Counted from the stretch's first letter, positions 16,991 to 27,049 are shown. The stretch is 42,827 nucleotides of DNA from Oscillospiraceae bacterium (GCA_017460835.1 JAFUAD010000035.1:1-42827); one strand, 5' to 3'. A program made the numbers and translations. Notes: generated by a model not told the origin, from the sequence alone.

Positions 16991-17350
16991 ATGAGTACAG
17001 TTCATGTAAAGAAGGGCGACACCGTTCGCCTGCTGGTCGGTGACCCCGTTGATAAGTACACCGACATCGAAAAGAAAAAGATCAAGACCGGCAAGGTGCT
17101 TGAGGTCAGCCCGAAGGAGGGCAAGGTCATCGTTGAGGGCATCAACATGATCACCAAGCATGTCAAGCCCACCAGAGTCGGTCAGCAGGGCGGCATCATC
17201 AAGGCCGAATCCCCGATCTATGCCTGCAAGGTGCAGCTCATCTGCCCCAAGTGCGGCAAGCCCACCAGAGTCGGTCACACCGTCGAGGAAAAGGGCGACA
17301 AGAAAATCAAGCTTCGCGTTTGCAAGAAGTGCGGCGCTACATTTGAGTAA
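16991..17350 (+). CDS. rplX: 50S ribosomal protein L24, zinc-ribbon-tailed
   Basis: Assembly initiator protein with an N-terminal KOW motif (HVKKGDTVRLLVGD...KTGKVLEVSPKEGKVIVEG). The C-terminus holds two Cys pairs, ICPKCGKPTRVG and VCKKCGATFE, able to bind zinc, as in many bacterial L24. The start at 16991 follows GGAGGTG; an in-frame start 18 nt upstream overlaps rplN and is not preferred. 119 aa. Confidence 0.96.
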   Translation: MSTVHVKKGDTVRLLVGDPVDKYTDIEKKKIKTGKVLEVSPKEGKVIVEGINMITKHVKPTRVGQQGGIIKAESPIYACKVQLICPKCGKPTRVGHTVEEKGDKKIKLRVCKKCGATFE

Positions 17351-17359
17351 AGGAGAACG

Positions 17360-17902
17360 ATGATGGCAAGACTGAGAAATTATTATGCCGAAACCGTTGC
17401 TCCGGCACTGATGAGCAAATTCGGCTATAAGAACGTGATGCAGATTCCGCGCCTGAACAAGGTCGTCATCAATGTCGGCGCAGGCGAGGCAAAGGAAAAC
17501 GCAAAGGCAATTGACGCGATCATGGGCGATCTTTCCCTGATCACCGGTCAGCGTCCGGTTGTCTGCCGCGCAAAGAAGTCCGTCGCAAACTTCAAGCTCC
17601 GTGAGGGCATGCCGATCGGTGTGAAGGTCACACTGCGCGGCGAGAAGATGTGGGATTTCGTGGATAAGCTCTTCAATGTCGCTTTCCCGCGCGTCCGTGA
17701 CTTCCGCGGCATTAACCCCAACTCCTTCGACGGCAAGGGCAACTATTCCACCGGTATCAAGGAACAGCTGATCTTCCCGGAGATCGAGTATGATAAGATC
17801 GACAAGGTTCGCGGTATGGATATCAACTTTATCACAACCGCAACCACCGACGAAGAGGCCAAAGAGCTGCTGACGCTGCTCGGTGCTCCGTTTGCGAAGT
17901 AA
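17360..17902 (+). CDS. rplE: 50S ribosomal protein L5
   Basis: 5S rRNA-binding protein of the central protuberance. [39 protein letters not shown] and [21 protein letters not shown] are L5 signatures. 180 aa. Two consecutive ATGs (17360, 17363) are possible starts; AAAGGAG fits the first. Confidence 0.98.
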   Translation: MMARLRNYYAETVAPALMSKFGYKNVMQIPRLNKVVINVGAGEAKENAKAIDAIMGDLSLITGQRPVVCRAKKSVANFKLREGMPIGVKVTLRGEKMWDFVDKLFNVAFPRVRDFRGINPNSFDGKGNYSTGIKEQLIFPEIEYDKIDKVRGMDINFITTATTDEEAKELLTLLGAPFAK

Positions 17903-17916
17903 TAGGGGAGGCATAT

Positions 17917-18102
17917 ATGGCAAAGAAATCTATGATCCTGAAGCAGCAGAGAGCACCGAAGTACTCGACGCGTGCTTACAACAGATGCAAAATCTGCGGC
18001 AGACCCCATGCCTATCTCAGAAAGTTCGGTATTTGCCGAATTTGCTTCAGAGAGCTTGCACACGACGGTCAGATTCCCGGTGTCAAGAAGGCTAGCTGGT
18101 AA
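17917..18102 (+). CDS. rpsZ: 30S ribosomal protein S14, zinc type
   Basis: Short 61-aa S14 with four cysteines in C-x2-C pairs (CKICG and CRICF), the zinc-binding form common in Firmicutes. Begins [11 protein letters not shown] and ends [15 protein letters not shown] ribosome site upstream. It sits in the normal rplE-rpsZ-rpsH order. Confidence 0.97.
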   Translation: MAKKSMILKQQRAPKYSTRAYNRCKICGRPHAYLRKFGICRICFRELAHDGQIPGVKKASW

Positions 18103-18132
18103 ACCGGACGATAGAAAAGGAGGTCATTTGGT

Positions 18133-18531
18133 ATGCAAATTTCCGATACCATTGCGGATCTGTTGACCAGAATCCGTAACGCTGCTACCGCAAAGCACGC
18201 GACCGTTGACGTTCCTGCTTCCAACGTGAAGAAAGCCATTACACAGATTCTGACCGACGAGGGCTATGTCAAGAGCTTCCAGGTCATCGAGGATGGCAAG
18301 CAGGGCATCATCCGCATCACCCTGAAATATGACGATAACAGAACTTCCGTGATCAGCGGCCTGCGCCGCATCTCCAAGCCGGGGCTCAGAATTTACAGCT
18401 CCTGCGCGGATATGCCGAAGGTCAGAAAGGGCCTCGGAATCGTTATCGTGTCCACATCGAAAGGCATTATGACCGACAAGAAGGCCAGAGAGCTGAATGT
18501 CGGCGGCGAGGTTCTCGCTTACGTCTGGTAA
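18133..18531 (+). CDS. rpsH: 30S ribosomal protein S8
   Basis: Central-domain assembly protein and, in E. coli, autogenous repressor of spc. [17 protein letters not shown] and the C-terminal [19 protein letters not shown] block are conserved. 132 aa. AAAAGGAGG lies before the ATG. Confidence 0.98.
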   Translation: MQISDTIADLLTRIRNAATAKHATVDVPASNVKKAITQILTDEGYVKSFQVIEDGKQGIIRITLKYDDNRTSVISGLRRISKPGLRIYSSCADMPKVRKGLGIVIVSTSKGIMTDKKARELNVGGEVLAYVW

Positions 18532-18549
18532 TAAAGGAGGAAACGCATC

Positions 18550-19098
18550 ATGTCCAGAATCGGAAGACTGCCGATCGCGATTCCTGCCGGCGTCACCGTC
18601 ACGGTTGACGATACCAATCTGGTTACCGTAAAGGGACCGAAGGGCGAGAATTCGTATCGCGCAAATTCTGCAATGCAGATCACTGTTGAGGACGGCGCAG
18701 TCAAGATCGCACGCCCCAACGACAATAAGGAAAACCGTGCGCTGCACGGACTGACCAGATCTCTCATCGCAAACATGGTCCTCGGTGTCAACACCGGCTT
18801 CAAGAAGACCCTTCAGATCGAAGGCGTCGGCTACCGTGCCAAGAAGGACGGCAACAAGCTCGTGATGAACCTCGGCTATTCCCATGATGTTGTGATGCCC
18901 GAGATCGACGGCATTACCATTGATGTGCCGAACGCAACCACGATCGTCGTCAACGGCCCCGACAAGCAGAAGGTCGGCCAGTTCGCTGCCGAGATCCGCG
19001 AGAAGCGTCCGCCGGAGCCCTATAAGGGCAAGGGCATCCGCTATGAGGGCGAGCACATCATCCGCAAGGAAGGCAAGGCCGGTAAGGGCAAGAAGTAA
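18550..19098 (+). CDS. rplF: 50S ribosomal protein L6
   Basis: Binds near the sarcin-ricin loop. MSRIGRLPIAIPAGVTV at the N-terminus and the signature PPEPYKGKGIRYEGE near residue 155 identify it. 182 aa, normal. AAAGGAGG upstream, 18 nt after rpsH. Confidence 0.98.
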   Translation: MSRIGRLPIAIPAGVTVTVDDTNLVTVKGPKGENSYRANSAMQITVEDGAVKIARPNDNKENRALHGLTRSLIANMVLGVNTGFKKTLQIEGVGYRAKKDGNKLVMNLGYSHDVVMPEIDGITIDVPNATTIVVNGPDKQKVGQFAAEIREKRPPEPYKGKGIRYEGEHIIRKEGKAGKGKK

Positions 19099-19116
19099 GG
19101 AGAAAGGTGAATTGCT

Positions 19117-19476
19117 ATGGTAAAGAAAATTGACAGCAACAAAGCCCGTCTCAAGAGACACCGCAGAGTCCGTGCGAAGATTTCCGGTACTGCCCAGCGT
19201 CCGAGACTGAGCGTTTACCGCTCCGCAAAGCACATCTATGCTCAGCTCATCGACGATGTCGCCGGCGTCACGCTCGCAGCGGCCTCGAGCCAGGAAAAGG
19301 GCTTCGAGGGCAACGGCGGCAACAAAGAGGGCGCTCGCCTTGTCGGCGCGGCTATCGCAAAGAAGGCTGCGGATAAGGGCATTACTGAGGTTGTCTTTGA
19401 CCGTGGTGGCTACCTCTATCACGGCAGAATTCAGGAGCTTGCAGACGGTGCCCGTGAAAATGGGCTGCAGTTCTAA
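19117..19476 (+). CDS. rplR: 50S ribosomal protein L18
   Basis: 5S rRNA-binding protein. [26 protein letters not shown] and the C-terminal [24 protein letters not shown] are L18 hallmarks (each seen within residues 10-119). 119 aa. Normal spacing and order. Confidence 0.97.
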   Translation: MVKKIDSNKARLKRHRRVRAKISGTAQRPRLSVYRSAKHIYAQLIDDVAGVTLAAASSQEKGFEGNGGNKEGARLVGAAIAKKAADKGITEVVFDRGGYLYHGRIQELADGARENGLQF

Positions 19477-19493
19477 TAAAGGAGGGACTTTGA

Positions 19494-19997
19494 TTGGCAC
19501 TGATTGATGCAACAAGCATGGAACTGATGGAGAGAGTCGTCTCCATTAACCGTGTCAGCAAGACCGTTAAGGGCGGCCGTATCATGAAGTTCTCCGCACT
19601 CGTCGTAGTCGGAAACGGAAACGGAATCGTCGGCTTCGGTCTGGGTAAGTCCGGCGAAGTTCCGGATGCCATCCGCAAGGGCATTGAGGACGCGAAGAAG
19701 AATCTCGTCCGCGTCAATCTCCGCGGAACCACCATTCCGCATGAGGTTATCGGTAAATTCGGCGCAGGCAGAGTGCTCATGATGCCCGCTGCTCCCGGTA
19801 CCGGCGTGATCGCCGGCGGCCCGGTCCGTGCGGTCATCGAGATGGCTGGGATCCAGGATATCCGTACCAAGAGCCAGCGTTCCAATAACCCGTGCAATGT
19901 TGTCCGTGCAACGATCGCAGGACTCTGCGAATGCACCGACGCAAAGAGCGTTGCTGCAAAGCGCGGCAAGACAACTGCTGAGATTTTCGGCAAATAA
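19494..19997 (+). CDS. rpsE: 30S ribosomal protein S5
   Basis: Accuracy-related small-subunit protein at the mRNA entry. The start codon is TTG (19494-19496) supported by [33 protein letters not shown] and the glycine-rich [18 protein letters not shown] are conserved. 167 aa. Confidence 0.97.
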   Translation: MALIDATSMELMERVVSINRVSKTVKGGRIMKFSALVVVGNGNGIVGFGLGKSGEVPDAIRKGIEDAKKNLVRVNLRGTTIPHEVIGKFGAGRVLMMPAAPGTGVIAGGPVRAVIEMAGIQDIRTKSQRSNNPCNVVRATIAGLCECTDAKSVAAKRGKTTAEIFGK

Positions 19998-20018
19998 TCG
20001 AGTTAGGAGTGAACGTCA

Positions 20019-20195
20019 ATGGCTAAGAAAGTAGAGCTCGTGAAGAGCCTGATCGGCAGAAAGCAGGATCAGATCGCTACCGCTCATTCTCTTGGTCTCC
20101 GCAAGATCGGCGACGCAACCACGCAGCCCGATAATGCGGCGACACAGGGTAAGATCAACAAGATTATTCACCTCGTGAAGGTCACGGAAGCTTGA
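20019..20195 (+). CDS. rpmD: 50S ribosomal protein L30
   Basis: Short gene of 58 codons ([15 protein letters not shown] ... [12 protein letters not shown]) between rpsE and rplO, exactly where rpmD belongs. The ATG at 20019 follows TAGGAGTGA, and the TGA ends at 20195. The LGLRKIG segment is typical of L30. It binds 23S rRNA; it is dispensable or absent in some bacteria but intact here. Confidence 0.95.
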   Translation: MAKKVELVKSLIGRKQDQIATAHSLGLRKIGDATTQPDNAATQGKINKIIHLVKVTEA

Positions 20196-20217
20196 AACAA
20201 AAGGGAGGTGCGAAACA

Positions 20218-20661
20218 TTGAAGCTTCATGAATTAACACCGGCTGCGGACTCCAACCGTCCGGTGAAGCGCGTCGGCAGAGGCCACGGCTCCGGAAACGG
20301 CAAGACCGCAGGCAAGGGCCACAAGGGTCAGAATGCGCGTTCCGGCGGCGGCGTGAGAATCGGCTTTGAAGGCGGCCAGATGCCCCTTGCAAGACGTATC
20401 CCGAAGCGCGGCTTCCACAATCACTTTGCAACACGTTACGCAACTGTCAATGTCGGCGAGCTCAACCGCTTTGTTGAGGGAACTGTCGTAAATACAGAGC
20501 TGCTGCTTGCATCCGGCCTGCTGAGTAAGACCGAAAACGGCGGCGTCAAAATCCTCGGTGAGGGCGAGCTGAACGTCAAGCTGACCGTTCAGGCCGCTAA
20601 GTTCTCTGCTTCCGCAGCAGAAAAAATCGAAAAGGCAGGCGGGAAGGCTGAGGTGATGTAA
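20218..20661 (+). CDS. rplO: 50S ribosomal protein L15
   Basis: Late-assembly protein of the large subunit. [21 protein letters not shown], a Gly/Lys-rich N-terminal extension, and [17 protein letters not shown] are L15 signatures (residues ~18-65). TTG start at 20218 after GGGAGGTG. 147 aa. The stop codon overlaps the secY ribosome-loading region. Confidence 0.97.
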   Translation: MKLHELTPAADSNRPVKRVGRGHGSGNGKTAGKGHKGQNARSGGGVRIGFEGGQMPLARRIPKRGFHNHFATRYATVNVGELNRFVEGTVVNTELLLASGLLSKTENGGVKILGEGELNVKLTVQAAKFSASAAEKIEKAGGKAEVM

Positions 20662-20662
20662 T

Positions 20663-21985
20663 GTGTTCAAAACGCTGAAGACTGCTTGGGGTATTCCCGA
20701 GATCCGCAAGAAGATTTTGTTCACACTGTTCATCATTCTGATCTTCCGGTTCGGCTCTGTGATTACAGTTCCGTTCCTCGATACTGCCATTCTGAAGGAC
20801 TGGATGAAGGAGAAGGCAACGGGAGGCAACTTCCTTGAGTACCTCGACATCCTCTCCGGCGGCGCACTCTCGAAGGCGACCGTGTTCTCGCTCGGCGTTA
20901 CCCCGTATATCAACGCCAGCATCATTATCCAGCTTCTGACCTATGCGCTGCCTCCGCTGGAGCGTCTCCAGCAGGAGGGCGAGGACGGCAGAAAGAAGCT
21001 CAATACGATTACTTCTTATGTCGCGCTCGGTCTTTCCGCCTTCATGGGCACCGCGTATTTCCTGACCCTGAAGCGCAGCGCAAAAGCCGTCAACTATACA
21101 ACCGGCAAGGACGGAACCTTTGCAATGTTCGTCATTATCCTGACCTTCATGGCAGGCTCCTCGCTGGTCATCTGGCTGGGCAACCGGATCAACGAAAAGG
21201 GCATCGGAAACGGCATTTCCATGATCCTGTTCGCAGGTATCGTTTCCAGAATCCCCTCCGACATCGGCACACTGTTCGGCAGATATGTGTTCAAGCAGCC
21301 TGAAAAGTATTTCATCACGGTTGTGGTTTACCTGCTGATCTTCGTCGCGATGGTCGTCGGAATCGTCTACTTCAATGAAGCAGAGCGCCGCATCCCGGTG
21401 CAGTATGCAAAGCGCGTCGTCGGCAGAAAGCAGTACGGCGGCCAGAACACGCATATCCCGATCAAGATTTGCATGTCCGGCGTTATGCCGATCATCTTCG
21501 CGATGAGCTTTATGTCGCTCCCGTCCATGTTCACCATGTTCAAGGAGCCGGCACTGAATCCGACAACCTTTGGCGGAAAGTTCTACAAGGGCTTGGTCGA
21601 ATTCTTCAAGACACGGAGCTATTCCTATGCTGCGCTGTACTTCATCCTGATTATCCTGTTCAACTACTTCTATGTTGCAATCCAGTATAATCCGGTTGAA
21701 ATGGCAAACAACCTCCGCCAGTCCAACGGCGGTATCCCCGGCATCCGTCCCGGAAAGCCTACCTCGGATTACATCCAGAGAGTGCTCTCCAAGATTTCTC
21801 TGGTCGGTGCCGTATTCCTCGGCGTCGTCGCCGTTTTCCCGATCATCTTCCTCCGCCTGACCGAAATCGACGTCTCGTCGATGGGCGGTACCTCGATCCT
21901 GATCGTGGTCAGCGTTGCGATCGAAACAGTCCGTACTCTGGAGTCTCAGCTGATGATGCGTCATCACAAGGGATTCCTCGGATAA
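20663..21985 (+). CDS. secY: Protein translocase channel subunit SecY
   Basis: Central pore of the Sec translocon in the cytoplasmic membrane. 440 aa with ten predicted membrane helices. Conserved elements include LGVTPYINASIIIQLL in helix 2, GNRINEKGIGNGIS, and the cytoplasmic loop before helix 9. GTG start at 20663, 1 bp past the rplO stop, suggests coupled translation. It would export the two dockerin proteins encoded later in this window. Confidence 0.97.
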   Translation: MFKTLKTAWGIPEIRKKILFTLFIILIFRFGSVITVPFLDTAILKDWMKEKATGGNFLEYLDILSGGALSKATVFSLGVTPYINASIIIQLLTYALPPLERLQQEGEDGRKKLNTITSYVALGLSAFMGTAYFLTLKRSAKAVNYTTGKDGTFAMFVIILTFMAGSSLVIWLGNRINEKGIGNGISMILFAGIVSRIPSDIGTLFGRYVFKQPEKYFITVVVYLLIFVAMVVGIVYFNEAERRIPVQYAKRVVGRKQYGGQNTHIPIKICMSGVMPIIFAMSFMSLPSMFTMFKEPALNPTTFGGKFYKGLVEFFKTRSYSYAALYFILIILFNYFYVAIQYNPVEMANNLRQSNGGIPGIRPGKPTSDYIQRVLSKISLVGAVFLGVVAVFPIIFLRLTEIDVSSMGGTSILIVVSVAIETVRTLESQLMMRHHKGFLG

Positions 21986-22015
21986 CAAAAAATGCAGAAG
22001 GAGGCTGTCTGATCT

Positions 22016-22654
22016 ATGAACCTTATTCTTTTGGGTGCGCCCGGTGCCGGCAAAGGCACACAGGCTGAGGCAATTTCCGCAAAGCTCGGCATTCCGCAGA
22101 TCTCGACCGGCAATATGCTCCGCGAGGCCGTCAAGAACGGAACCGAAATGGGGCTGAAGGCAAAGGCCGCGATGGACAGCGGCGATCTGGTTTCCGATGA
22201 AATCGTCATCGGCATCCTCAGAGACCGCATTGCAGAGCCGGATGCGAAAAACGGCTACATTCTCGATGGCTTCCCCCGCACCGTGGCACAGGCCGAGGCA
22301 CTCGACAGCATGGGCGTCATCATCGACCATGTTCTTGAGATTCATGTCGCGGATGAGAGAATCTGCGCCAGAATGTCCGGCAGACGTGTGTGCGAGGCCT
22401 GCGGCGCCTCTTACCATGTGGAGTATAAGCCCACAACGGTCGAGGGCGTCTGCGATAAGTGCGGCGGCAAGACCGTTCAGCGTGCAGACGATGCACCTGA
22501 AACGGTCCTCTCCAGACTTCAGGTCTATCAGGAGAAAACCGCTCCGCTCAAGGCCTATTATGCAAAAACCGGCAAGCTGCTGACCGTTGAGGGTCAGGAA
22601 GAGGTTGCCGATACCACTAAGCTCGTTTTTGAAGCACTCGGCATCAAGGATTGA
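22016..22654 (+). CDS. adk: Adenylate kinase
   Basis: Interconverts ATP + AMP and 2 ADP. P-loop GAPGAGKGTQ at residues 7-16, NMLREAV and DGFPRTVAQA nucleotide-binding segments. The LID domain has two Cys pairs, CEACG and CDKCGG, a structural zinc site typical of Gram-positive enzymes. 212 aa. AGGAGG upstream of the ATG. Standard position after secY. Confidence 0.97.
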   Translation: MNLILLGAPGAGKGTQAEAISAKLGIPQISTGNMLREAVKNGTEMGLKAKAAMDSGDLVSDEIVIGILRDRIAEPDAKNGYILDGFPRTVAQAEALDSMGVIIDHVLEIHVADERICARMSGRRVCEACGASYHVEYKPTTVEGVCDKCGGKTVQRADDAPETVLSRLQVYQEKTAPLKAYYAKTGKLLTVEGQEEVADTTKLVFEALGIKD

Positions 22655-22668
22655 TGAGGCGCTGAAAG

Positions 22669-23415
22669 ATGGTTTCAATCAAAAGCAAATCGGATATCGA
22701 AAAGATGCTTGAGGCGGGAAAGATCGCTGCCCACGCACTCAATGTCGTGGAGCAGAAGATCCGCCCCGGTATGACAACAAAGGATATCGACAAAATTGTT
22801 CATCATGAGATCACTTCACACGGCGGCATCCCGAATTTCCTCGGTTTATACGGATTTCCGGGAAGCGCGTGTGTGTCGGTCAATGAAGAGGTCATTCACG
22901 GAATTCCGGGAAGCAGACGCATCAACGACGGCGATATTGTCAGCGTTGACCTCGGTGCCCGGTATAAAGGCTGGAACAGCGACACCTGCTACACATTTCC
23001 CGTCGGGAATGTTGCACCGGAGGTCAAGAAGCTGCTCGAGGATACCAACGCAAGCCTTTATGCCGCAATTGAAAAGGCGCAGGTCGGTGCGCGGCTGGGC
23101 GATATCTCCCATACTGTTGAGGATTACTGCCGCTCCAGAGGATACGGCATCGTAAAGGAGTACTGCGGACACGGAATCGGCAAAGAGGTGCATGAGGATC
23201 CGGAGGTTCCCAATCACGGAAAGCCCGGTCACGGAATGCGTCTCGTCGAGGGCATGACGATCTGCATTGAGCCGATGATCAATATGCAGGGGGACGGTGT
23301 GCATACCATGCCGAACGGCTGGACCGTTGTCACAAACAACGGCTGCATGTCCGCGCATTTCGAGCACATGATCCTCATTACTGCAAACGGTCCTGTGATC
23401 ATGACCAAGCGGTGA
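22669..23415 (+). CDS. map: Methionine aminopeptidase type I
   Basis: Removes initiator methionine from nascent proteins using two divalent metal ions. Metal-ligand positions are recognisable in VSVDLGARYKGWNSDTCYTF (two Asp), GHGIGKEVHEDP (His), CIEPMI (Glu) and FEHMILIT (Glu). 248 aa, the minimal type Ia length. Follows adk by 14 nt. Confidence 0.96.
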   Translation: MVSIKSKSDIEKMLEAGKIAAHALNVVEQKIRPGMTTKDIDKIVHHEITSHGGIPNFLGLYGFPGSACVSVNEEVIHGIPGSRRINDGDIVSVDLGARYKGWNSDTCYTFPVGNVAPEVKKLLEDTNASLYAAIEKAQVGARLGDISHTVEDYCRSRGYGIVKEYCGHGIGKEVHEDPEVPNHGKPGHGMRLVEGMTICIEPMINMQGDGVHTMPNGWTVVTNNGCMSAHFEHMILITANGPVIMTKR

Positions 23416-23422
23416 GCGGAAT

Positions 23423-23743
23423 ATGCAGAGACAAATCTGTCAGCCCGGAACTGTCGTGCTTGCAAAGGCCGGCAGGGACGCCGGAAGATTTTTCCTTGTT
23501 GCTGCACTGGACGGAGCGGACCTGCTCCTTGCAGACGGGGATCGGCGGAAGCTCCATAAGCCGAAGCGGAAAAATCCCCTTCATGTTCAGGCAACCAAAA
23601 CCGTTCTCCCGCTGGAGGCCTTAACCGATAAGGCATTAAGACTGGCGCTGAAGCCGCTCAATGAGGCGGCAAAGGCTCCGAAACCGAAACTGAATCAAAT
23701 CCGCAAGGAGGTCATCGACGATGTCGAAACAGGATGTAATTGA
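23423..23743 (+). CDS. KOW-domain RNA-binding protein (L14e/L6e/L27e-like)
   Basis: Basic 106-aa protein, starting [23 protein letters not shown], which resembles the KOW motif of archaeal/eukaryotic ribosomal L14e-type proteins. Such genes commonly lie between map and infA in Clostridia; their role in the ribosome is not well settled. Starts 7 nt after map and overlaps infA by 23 nt. The C-terminal third is Lys/Pro-rich ([14 protein letters not shown]). No strong ribosome site, so coupling to map is likely. Confidence 0.85.
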   Translation: MQRQICQPGTVVLAKAGRDAGRFFLVAALDGADLLLADGDRRKLHKPKRKNPLHVQATKTVLPLEALTDKALRLALKPLNEAAKAPKPKLNQIRKEVIDDVETGCN

Positions 23744-23939
23744 AGTAGAAGGCGTGGTCATTGATGCCCTGCCGAATGCAATGTTCAAGGTTGAGCTGAG
23801 CAACAGCCATGTGATCCTTGCACATATCTCCGGCAAGCTGAGAACGAACTATATCCGCATCGTCCCCGGTGACCACGTTACTGTCGAGATGTCGCCCTAC
23901 GATCTGACGAAGGGCAGAATCACCTGGCGCGCAAAATAA
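23721..23939 (+). CDS. infA: Translation initiation factor IF-1
   Basis: Small OB-fold factor that occupies the A site during initiation. [25 protein letters not shown] and the C-terminal [11 protein letters not shown] are diagnostic (72 aa, canonical length). AAGGAGG precedes the ATG inside the KOW gene. Confidence 0.98.
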   Translation: MSKQDVIEVEGVVIDALPNAMFKVELSNSHVILAHISGKLRTNYIRIVPGDHVTVEMSPYDLTKGRITWRAK

Positions 23940-24083
<144 letters not shown>

Positions 24084-24116
24084 TACCCCTGACGATTTGG
24101 AGGTGTAATTAGGAAT

Positions 24117-24485
24117 ATGGCTAGAATCGCTGGTGTTGACCTTCCGAAGAATAAGCGAGTCGAGATCGGTCTCACATATATCTTCGGTATCGGTCGTACG
24201 ACGGCTACCAAGATCCTGAAGGAAACCGGCATCAATCCGGATACCAGAGTCAAGGATCTCACCGAAACGGATGTCGCTGCACTGCGTGCGTACATTGATG
24301 AAAACTGCGTGGTGGAAGGCGATAAGCGCCGTCAGGTCGCAATGGATATCAAGCGTCTGGTTGATATCGGCTGCTACCGCGGGATCCGTCACCGTAAGGG
24401 TCTGCCTGTCAGAGGACAGCGCACAAAGACCAATGCCAGAACACGCAAGGGTCCGGCCAAGACCATTGCGAACAAGAAGAAATAA
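24117..24485 (+). CDS. rpsM: 30S ribosomal protein S13
   Basis: Head protein forming intersubunit bridges. [22 protein letters not shown] and the C-terminal [15 protein letters not shown] are S13 signatures. 122 aa. GGAGGTG lies ~13 nt upstream of the ATG, a little far. Confidence 0.97.
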   Translation: MARIAGVDLPKNKRVEIGLTYIFGIGRTTATKILKETGINPDTRVKDLTETDVAALRAYIDENCVVEGDKRRQVAMDIKRLVDIGCYRGIRHRKGLPVRGQRTKTNARTRKGPAKTIANKKK

Positions 24486-24499
24486 GGAGGGACTGTATC

Positions 24500-24901
24500 T
24501 TGGCACAGCAGAAGAAAAAGGTAACCACGATCAGACGCCGCAGAGAGCGCAAGAACATCGAAAACGGCGCCGTGCATATTCAGTCCACATTCAACAACAC
24601 CATCGTGACCATTACCGATACGCAGGGTAATGCGATTTCCTGGGCATCCGCCGGCGAGCTTGGCTTCCGCGGCTCCAAGAAGTCTACCCCGTTTGCAGCA
24701 CAGAGTGCAGCAGAAACCGCAGCGCGTGCAGCAATGGAACATGGTCTGAAGACCGTTGAGGTTTATGTGAACGGTCCGGGCTCGGGCAGAGAGGCTGCAA
24801 TCCGTGCGCTTCAGACTGTCGGTCTTGAGGTTCGCATGATCAAGGACGTAACGCCGATTCCCCATAACGGCTGCCGTCCTCCGAAGAGAAGACGTGTCTA
24901 A
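24500..24901 (+). CDS. rpsK: 30S ribosomal protein S11
   Basis: Platform protein near the Shine-Dalgarno helix. [22 protein letters not shown] and the C-terminal [15 protein letters not shown] are diagnostic. TTG start at 24500 supported by AAGGAGGG. 133 aa. Confidence 0.97.
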   Translation: MAQQKKKVTTIRRRRERKNIENGAVHIQSTFNNTIVTITDTQGNAISWASAGELGFRGSKKSTPFAAQSAAETAARAAMEHGLKTVEVYVNGPGSGREAAIRALQTVGLEVRMIKDVTPIPHNGCRPPKRRRV

Positions 24902-24923
24902 TTTTGTGGAGGTGTGAACGAAG

Positions 24924-25523
24924 ATGGCGGTACAGAAAGAACCGATCCTGAAAAAGTGCAGAACCCTCGGAATCAGCCCCGGAGTCATGGGCGTTTCCAA
25001 GAAGGATTCCAATCGCTTTAAGAATGCAAACAACCGTAAGAAGATCTCTGAATACGGTCTTCAGCTCAAGGAAAAGCAGAAGCTGAAGTTTATCTACGGC
25101 ATGCTCGAAAAGCAGTTCAGACACTACTTTGAGCTTGCTTCCAAGATGGAGGGCAAGACCGGTGATAACCTCATCACCTGCCTCGAATCCAGACTGGATA
25201 ATGTTGTCTTCCGTATGGGTCTTGCTCTGACAAGACGCGAGGCAAGACAGCTTGTCGCACACGCACACTACACCGTCAACGGCAAGAAGGTCAATATCGC
25301 TTCTTACCGCGTGAAGGTCGGCGATGTGATCGCGCTGCGCGAAAAGGACAGAACTTCTGATAAGTTTAAGGCTACCGTTGAGGCAACCGCTGACAGAGTT
25401 GTTCCGCTTTGGCTTGAGGCGAAGAAGGACGACTTCTCCGCAACAGTTGTCCGGATGCCTTCAGCAGACGATATTGAGTATGAAGCACAGACTCACCTCA
25501 TCGTTGAGTTGTACTCTAAGTAA
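24924..25523 (+). CDS. rpsD: 30S ribosomal protein S4, Cys-poor form
   Basis: Primary 16S-binding assembly protein. The S4 RNA-binding domain is seen in SRLDNVVFRMGLALTRREARQLVAH (about residues 90-114). The N-terminal region has a single Cys (LKKCRTLG) and lacks the four-Cys zinc knuckle, so it is the zinc-free type. 199 aa. GGAGGTG precedes the ATG. Confidence 0.97.
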   Translation: MAVQKEPILKKCRTLGISPGVMGVSKKDSNRFKNANNRKKISEYGLQLKEKQKLKFIYGMLEKQFRHYFELASKMEGKTGDNLITCLESRLDNVVFRMGLALTRREARQLVAHAHYTVNGKKVNIASYRVKVGDVIALREKDRTSDKFKATVEATADRVVPLWLEAKKDDFSATVVRMPSADDIEYEAQTHLIVELYSK

Positions 25524-25610
25524 TCCCTGAAATCATCAGGATCAATATCGAGCGGCTGCTCCCGGAATGTGCAGCCGTACCACAACTGATTGCACAACAG
25601 GAGGGTATTT

Positions 25611-26567
25611 ATGCTGAAAATGGAAAAGCCGGATATCGTTACCGAGGAACTGCACGGCGACGGTAAGTACGGTAGATTTGTCGTTGGCCCGCTGCCGCGC
25701 GGCTACGGCATCACGATCGGTAACAGTCTCAGAAGGATTCTGCTCTCCTCGCTGCCCGGTGTGGCAGTATATGCCGTCAAAATCGAGGGCGTTCATCATG
25801 AGCTCTCAACCATCCCCGGTGTCAAGGAGGATGTCACGGAGATCATCCTTGCGATCAAGGGCCTGACCGCGAAGCTTCACGGCGACAGCCCCAAAACCAT
25901 CATTATTGACGCCCAGGGTGAATGTGAGGTCACCGCTGCGGATATCCGCACCGATTCTGAAGTCGAGATCCTCCCGCCGTTCCCGCATATCGCAACGGTC
26001 GGCAAGGGGGCAAAGCTCGAAATGCAGATCATGCTGGATAAGGGCAGAGGGTATGTTTCTGCGGAACGAAATAAGCAGAACAGACAGAATTTGCCGGTCG
26101 ATACCATCACGGTTGACAGTATTTATACACCGATTTTGAAGGTGAATTATAAAGTCGAGGATACGCGCCTCGGTCAGGTCACAGACTATGACAAGCTGAC
26201 AATGGAAGTCTGGACGGACGGCACCGTTTTCGCAAACGATGCGCTGTCTCAGGCTGCCAGCCTCCTGACGGAGTATCTCCAGCTGTTCGTGAATCTCTCG
26301 GAGGAGAAGATTCTGGAGCCTGTATTGCAGGATACCACGGACGGCGGACAGGAGAAAAAGCTGGAAACCACCATTGAGGAGCTGGATTTGTCGGTTCGCT
26401 CGTTCAATTGCCTGAAGCGCGCCGGCATCAATACCGTTGCTGATTTGATCAGCCGGTCTGAGGACGAGATGATGAAGGTCAGAAATCTCGGCAGAAAATC
26501 GTTTGATGAGGTCAAGGAAAAGCTCCAGTCTCTGGGCTTTGATCTCAGTTCGGACGACAACGACTAA
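25611..26567 (+). CDS. rpoA: RNA polymerase alpha subunit
   Basis: Assembly platform of RNA polymerase. N-terminal domain with PLPRGYGITIGNSLRRILLSSLPG. The C-terminal domain (after about residue 245) with LDLSVRSFNCLKRAGINTVADL and VRNLGRKSFDEVKEKL contacts DNA and activators. The start at 25611 follows GGAGGG; an in-frame start 21 nt upstream is not preferred. 318 aa, normal. A CGGCTGC/GCAGCCG hairpin lies in the 87-nt gap upstream. Confidence 0.98.
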   Translation: MLKMEKPDIVTEELHGDGKYGRFVVGPLPRGYGITIGNSLRRILLSSLPGVAVYAVKIEGVHHELSTIPGVKEDVTEIILAIKGLTAKLHGDSPKTIIIDAQGECEVTAADIRTDSEVEILPPFPHIATVGKGAKLEMQIMLDKGRGYVSAERNKQNRQNLPVDTITVDSIYTPILKVNYKVEDTRLGQVTDYDKLTMEVWTDGTVFANDALSQAASLLTEYLQLFVNLSEEKILEPVLQDTTDGGQEKKLETTIEELDLSVRSFNCLKRAGINTVADLISRSEDEMMKVRNLGRKSFDEVKEKLQSLGFDLSSDDND

Positions 26568-26624
26568 TTCCCGAACCCGGCGTCCTCTCCGGTGCCGGAT
26601 GGATTGATAAAGGAGTGAAACACA

Positions 26625-26987
26625 ATGGCAGGTTCCAGAAAGCTCGGCAGAGCCACGGATCACAGAAAGGCGATGCTGCGCGGCATGGTGACCTATCTGC
26701 TTGAGAACGGTCAGATCGAGACGACCGTCACCAGAGCGAAGGAAGTTCGTTCTATGGCAGAGAAGATGATCACCATTGCGAAGGGGATTTCCGGTGATAA
26801 CACCGCTGCGGATCTCCACAACAAGCGTCAGGTCTTTGCATATGTCACGAAGGAAAGCGTTGCAAAGAAGCTCTTTGACGAAATTGCACCCCGCTACGCA
26901 GAGCGGAACGGCGGCTACACCAAGATCGTGAAGATCGGTCCGCGCCGCGGCGACGCAGCTGAGATGGCTATTATCCAGCTCGTCTGA
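26625..26987 (+). CDS. rplQ: 50S ribosomal protein L17
   Basis: Last gene of the superoperon. [39 protein letters not shown] across residues 3-45 is the L17 signature. 120 aa. AAAGGAG before the ATG. A terminator follows 18 nt downstream of the stop. Confidence 0.98.
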   Translation: MAGSRKLGRATDHRKAMLRGMVTYLLENGQIETTVTRAKEVRSMAEKMITIAKGISGDNTAADLHNKRQVFAYVTKESVAKKLFDEIAPRYAERNGGYTKIVKIGPRRGDAAEMAIIQLV

Positions 26988-27005
26988 TTGCAAATCATAC
27001 GGAAG

Positions 27006-27037
27006 ATGCTCCGCTCTTTTTGGGCGGGGCATTTTTT
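27006..27037 (+). terminator. Terminator of the ribosomal protein superoperon
   Basis: Stem ATGCTCCGC / GCGGGGCAT (one G-U pair) with a T-rich loop, followed by six T residues. Confidence 0.9.
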
Positions 27038-27049
27038 CTCCTTCGCCCA

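Noticed and set aside
20597-22678. 693-codon minus-strand open frame opposite secY and adk
   Set aside because: Antisense shadow of conserved genes; no recognisable domain and no ribosome site.
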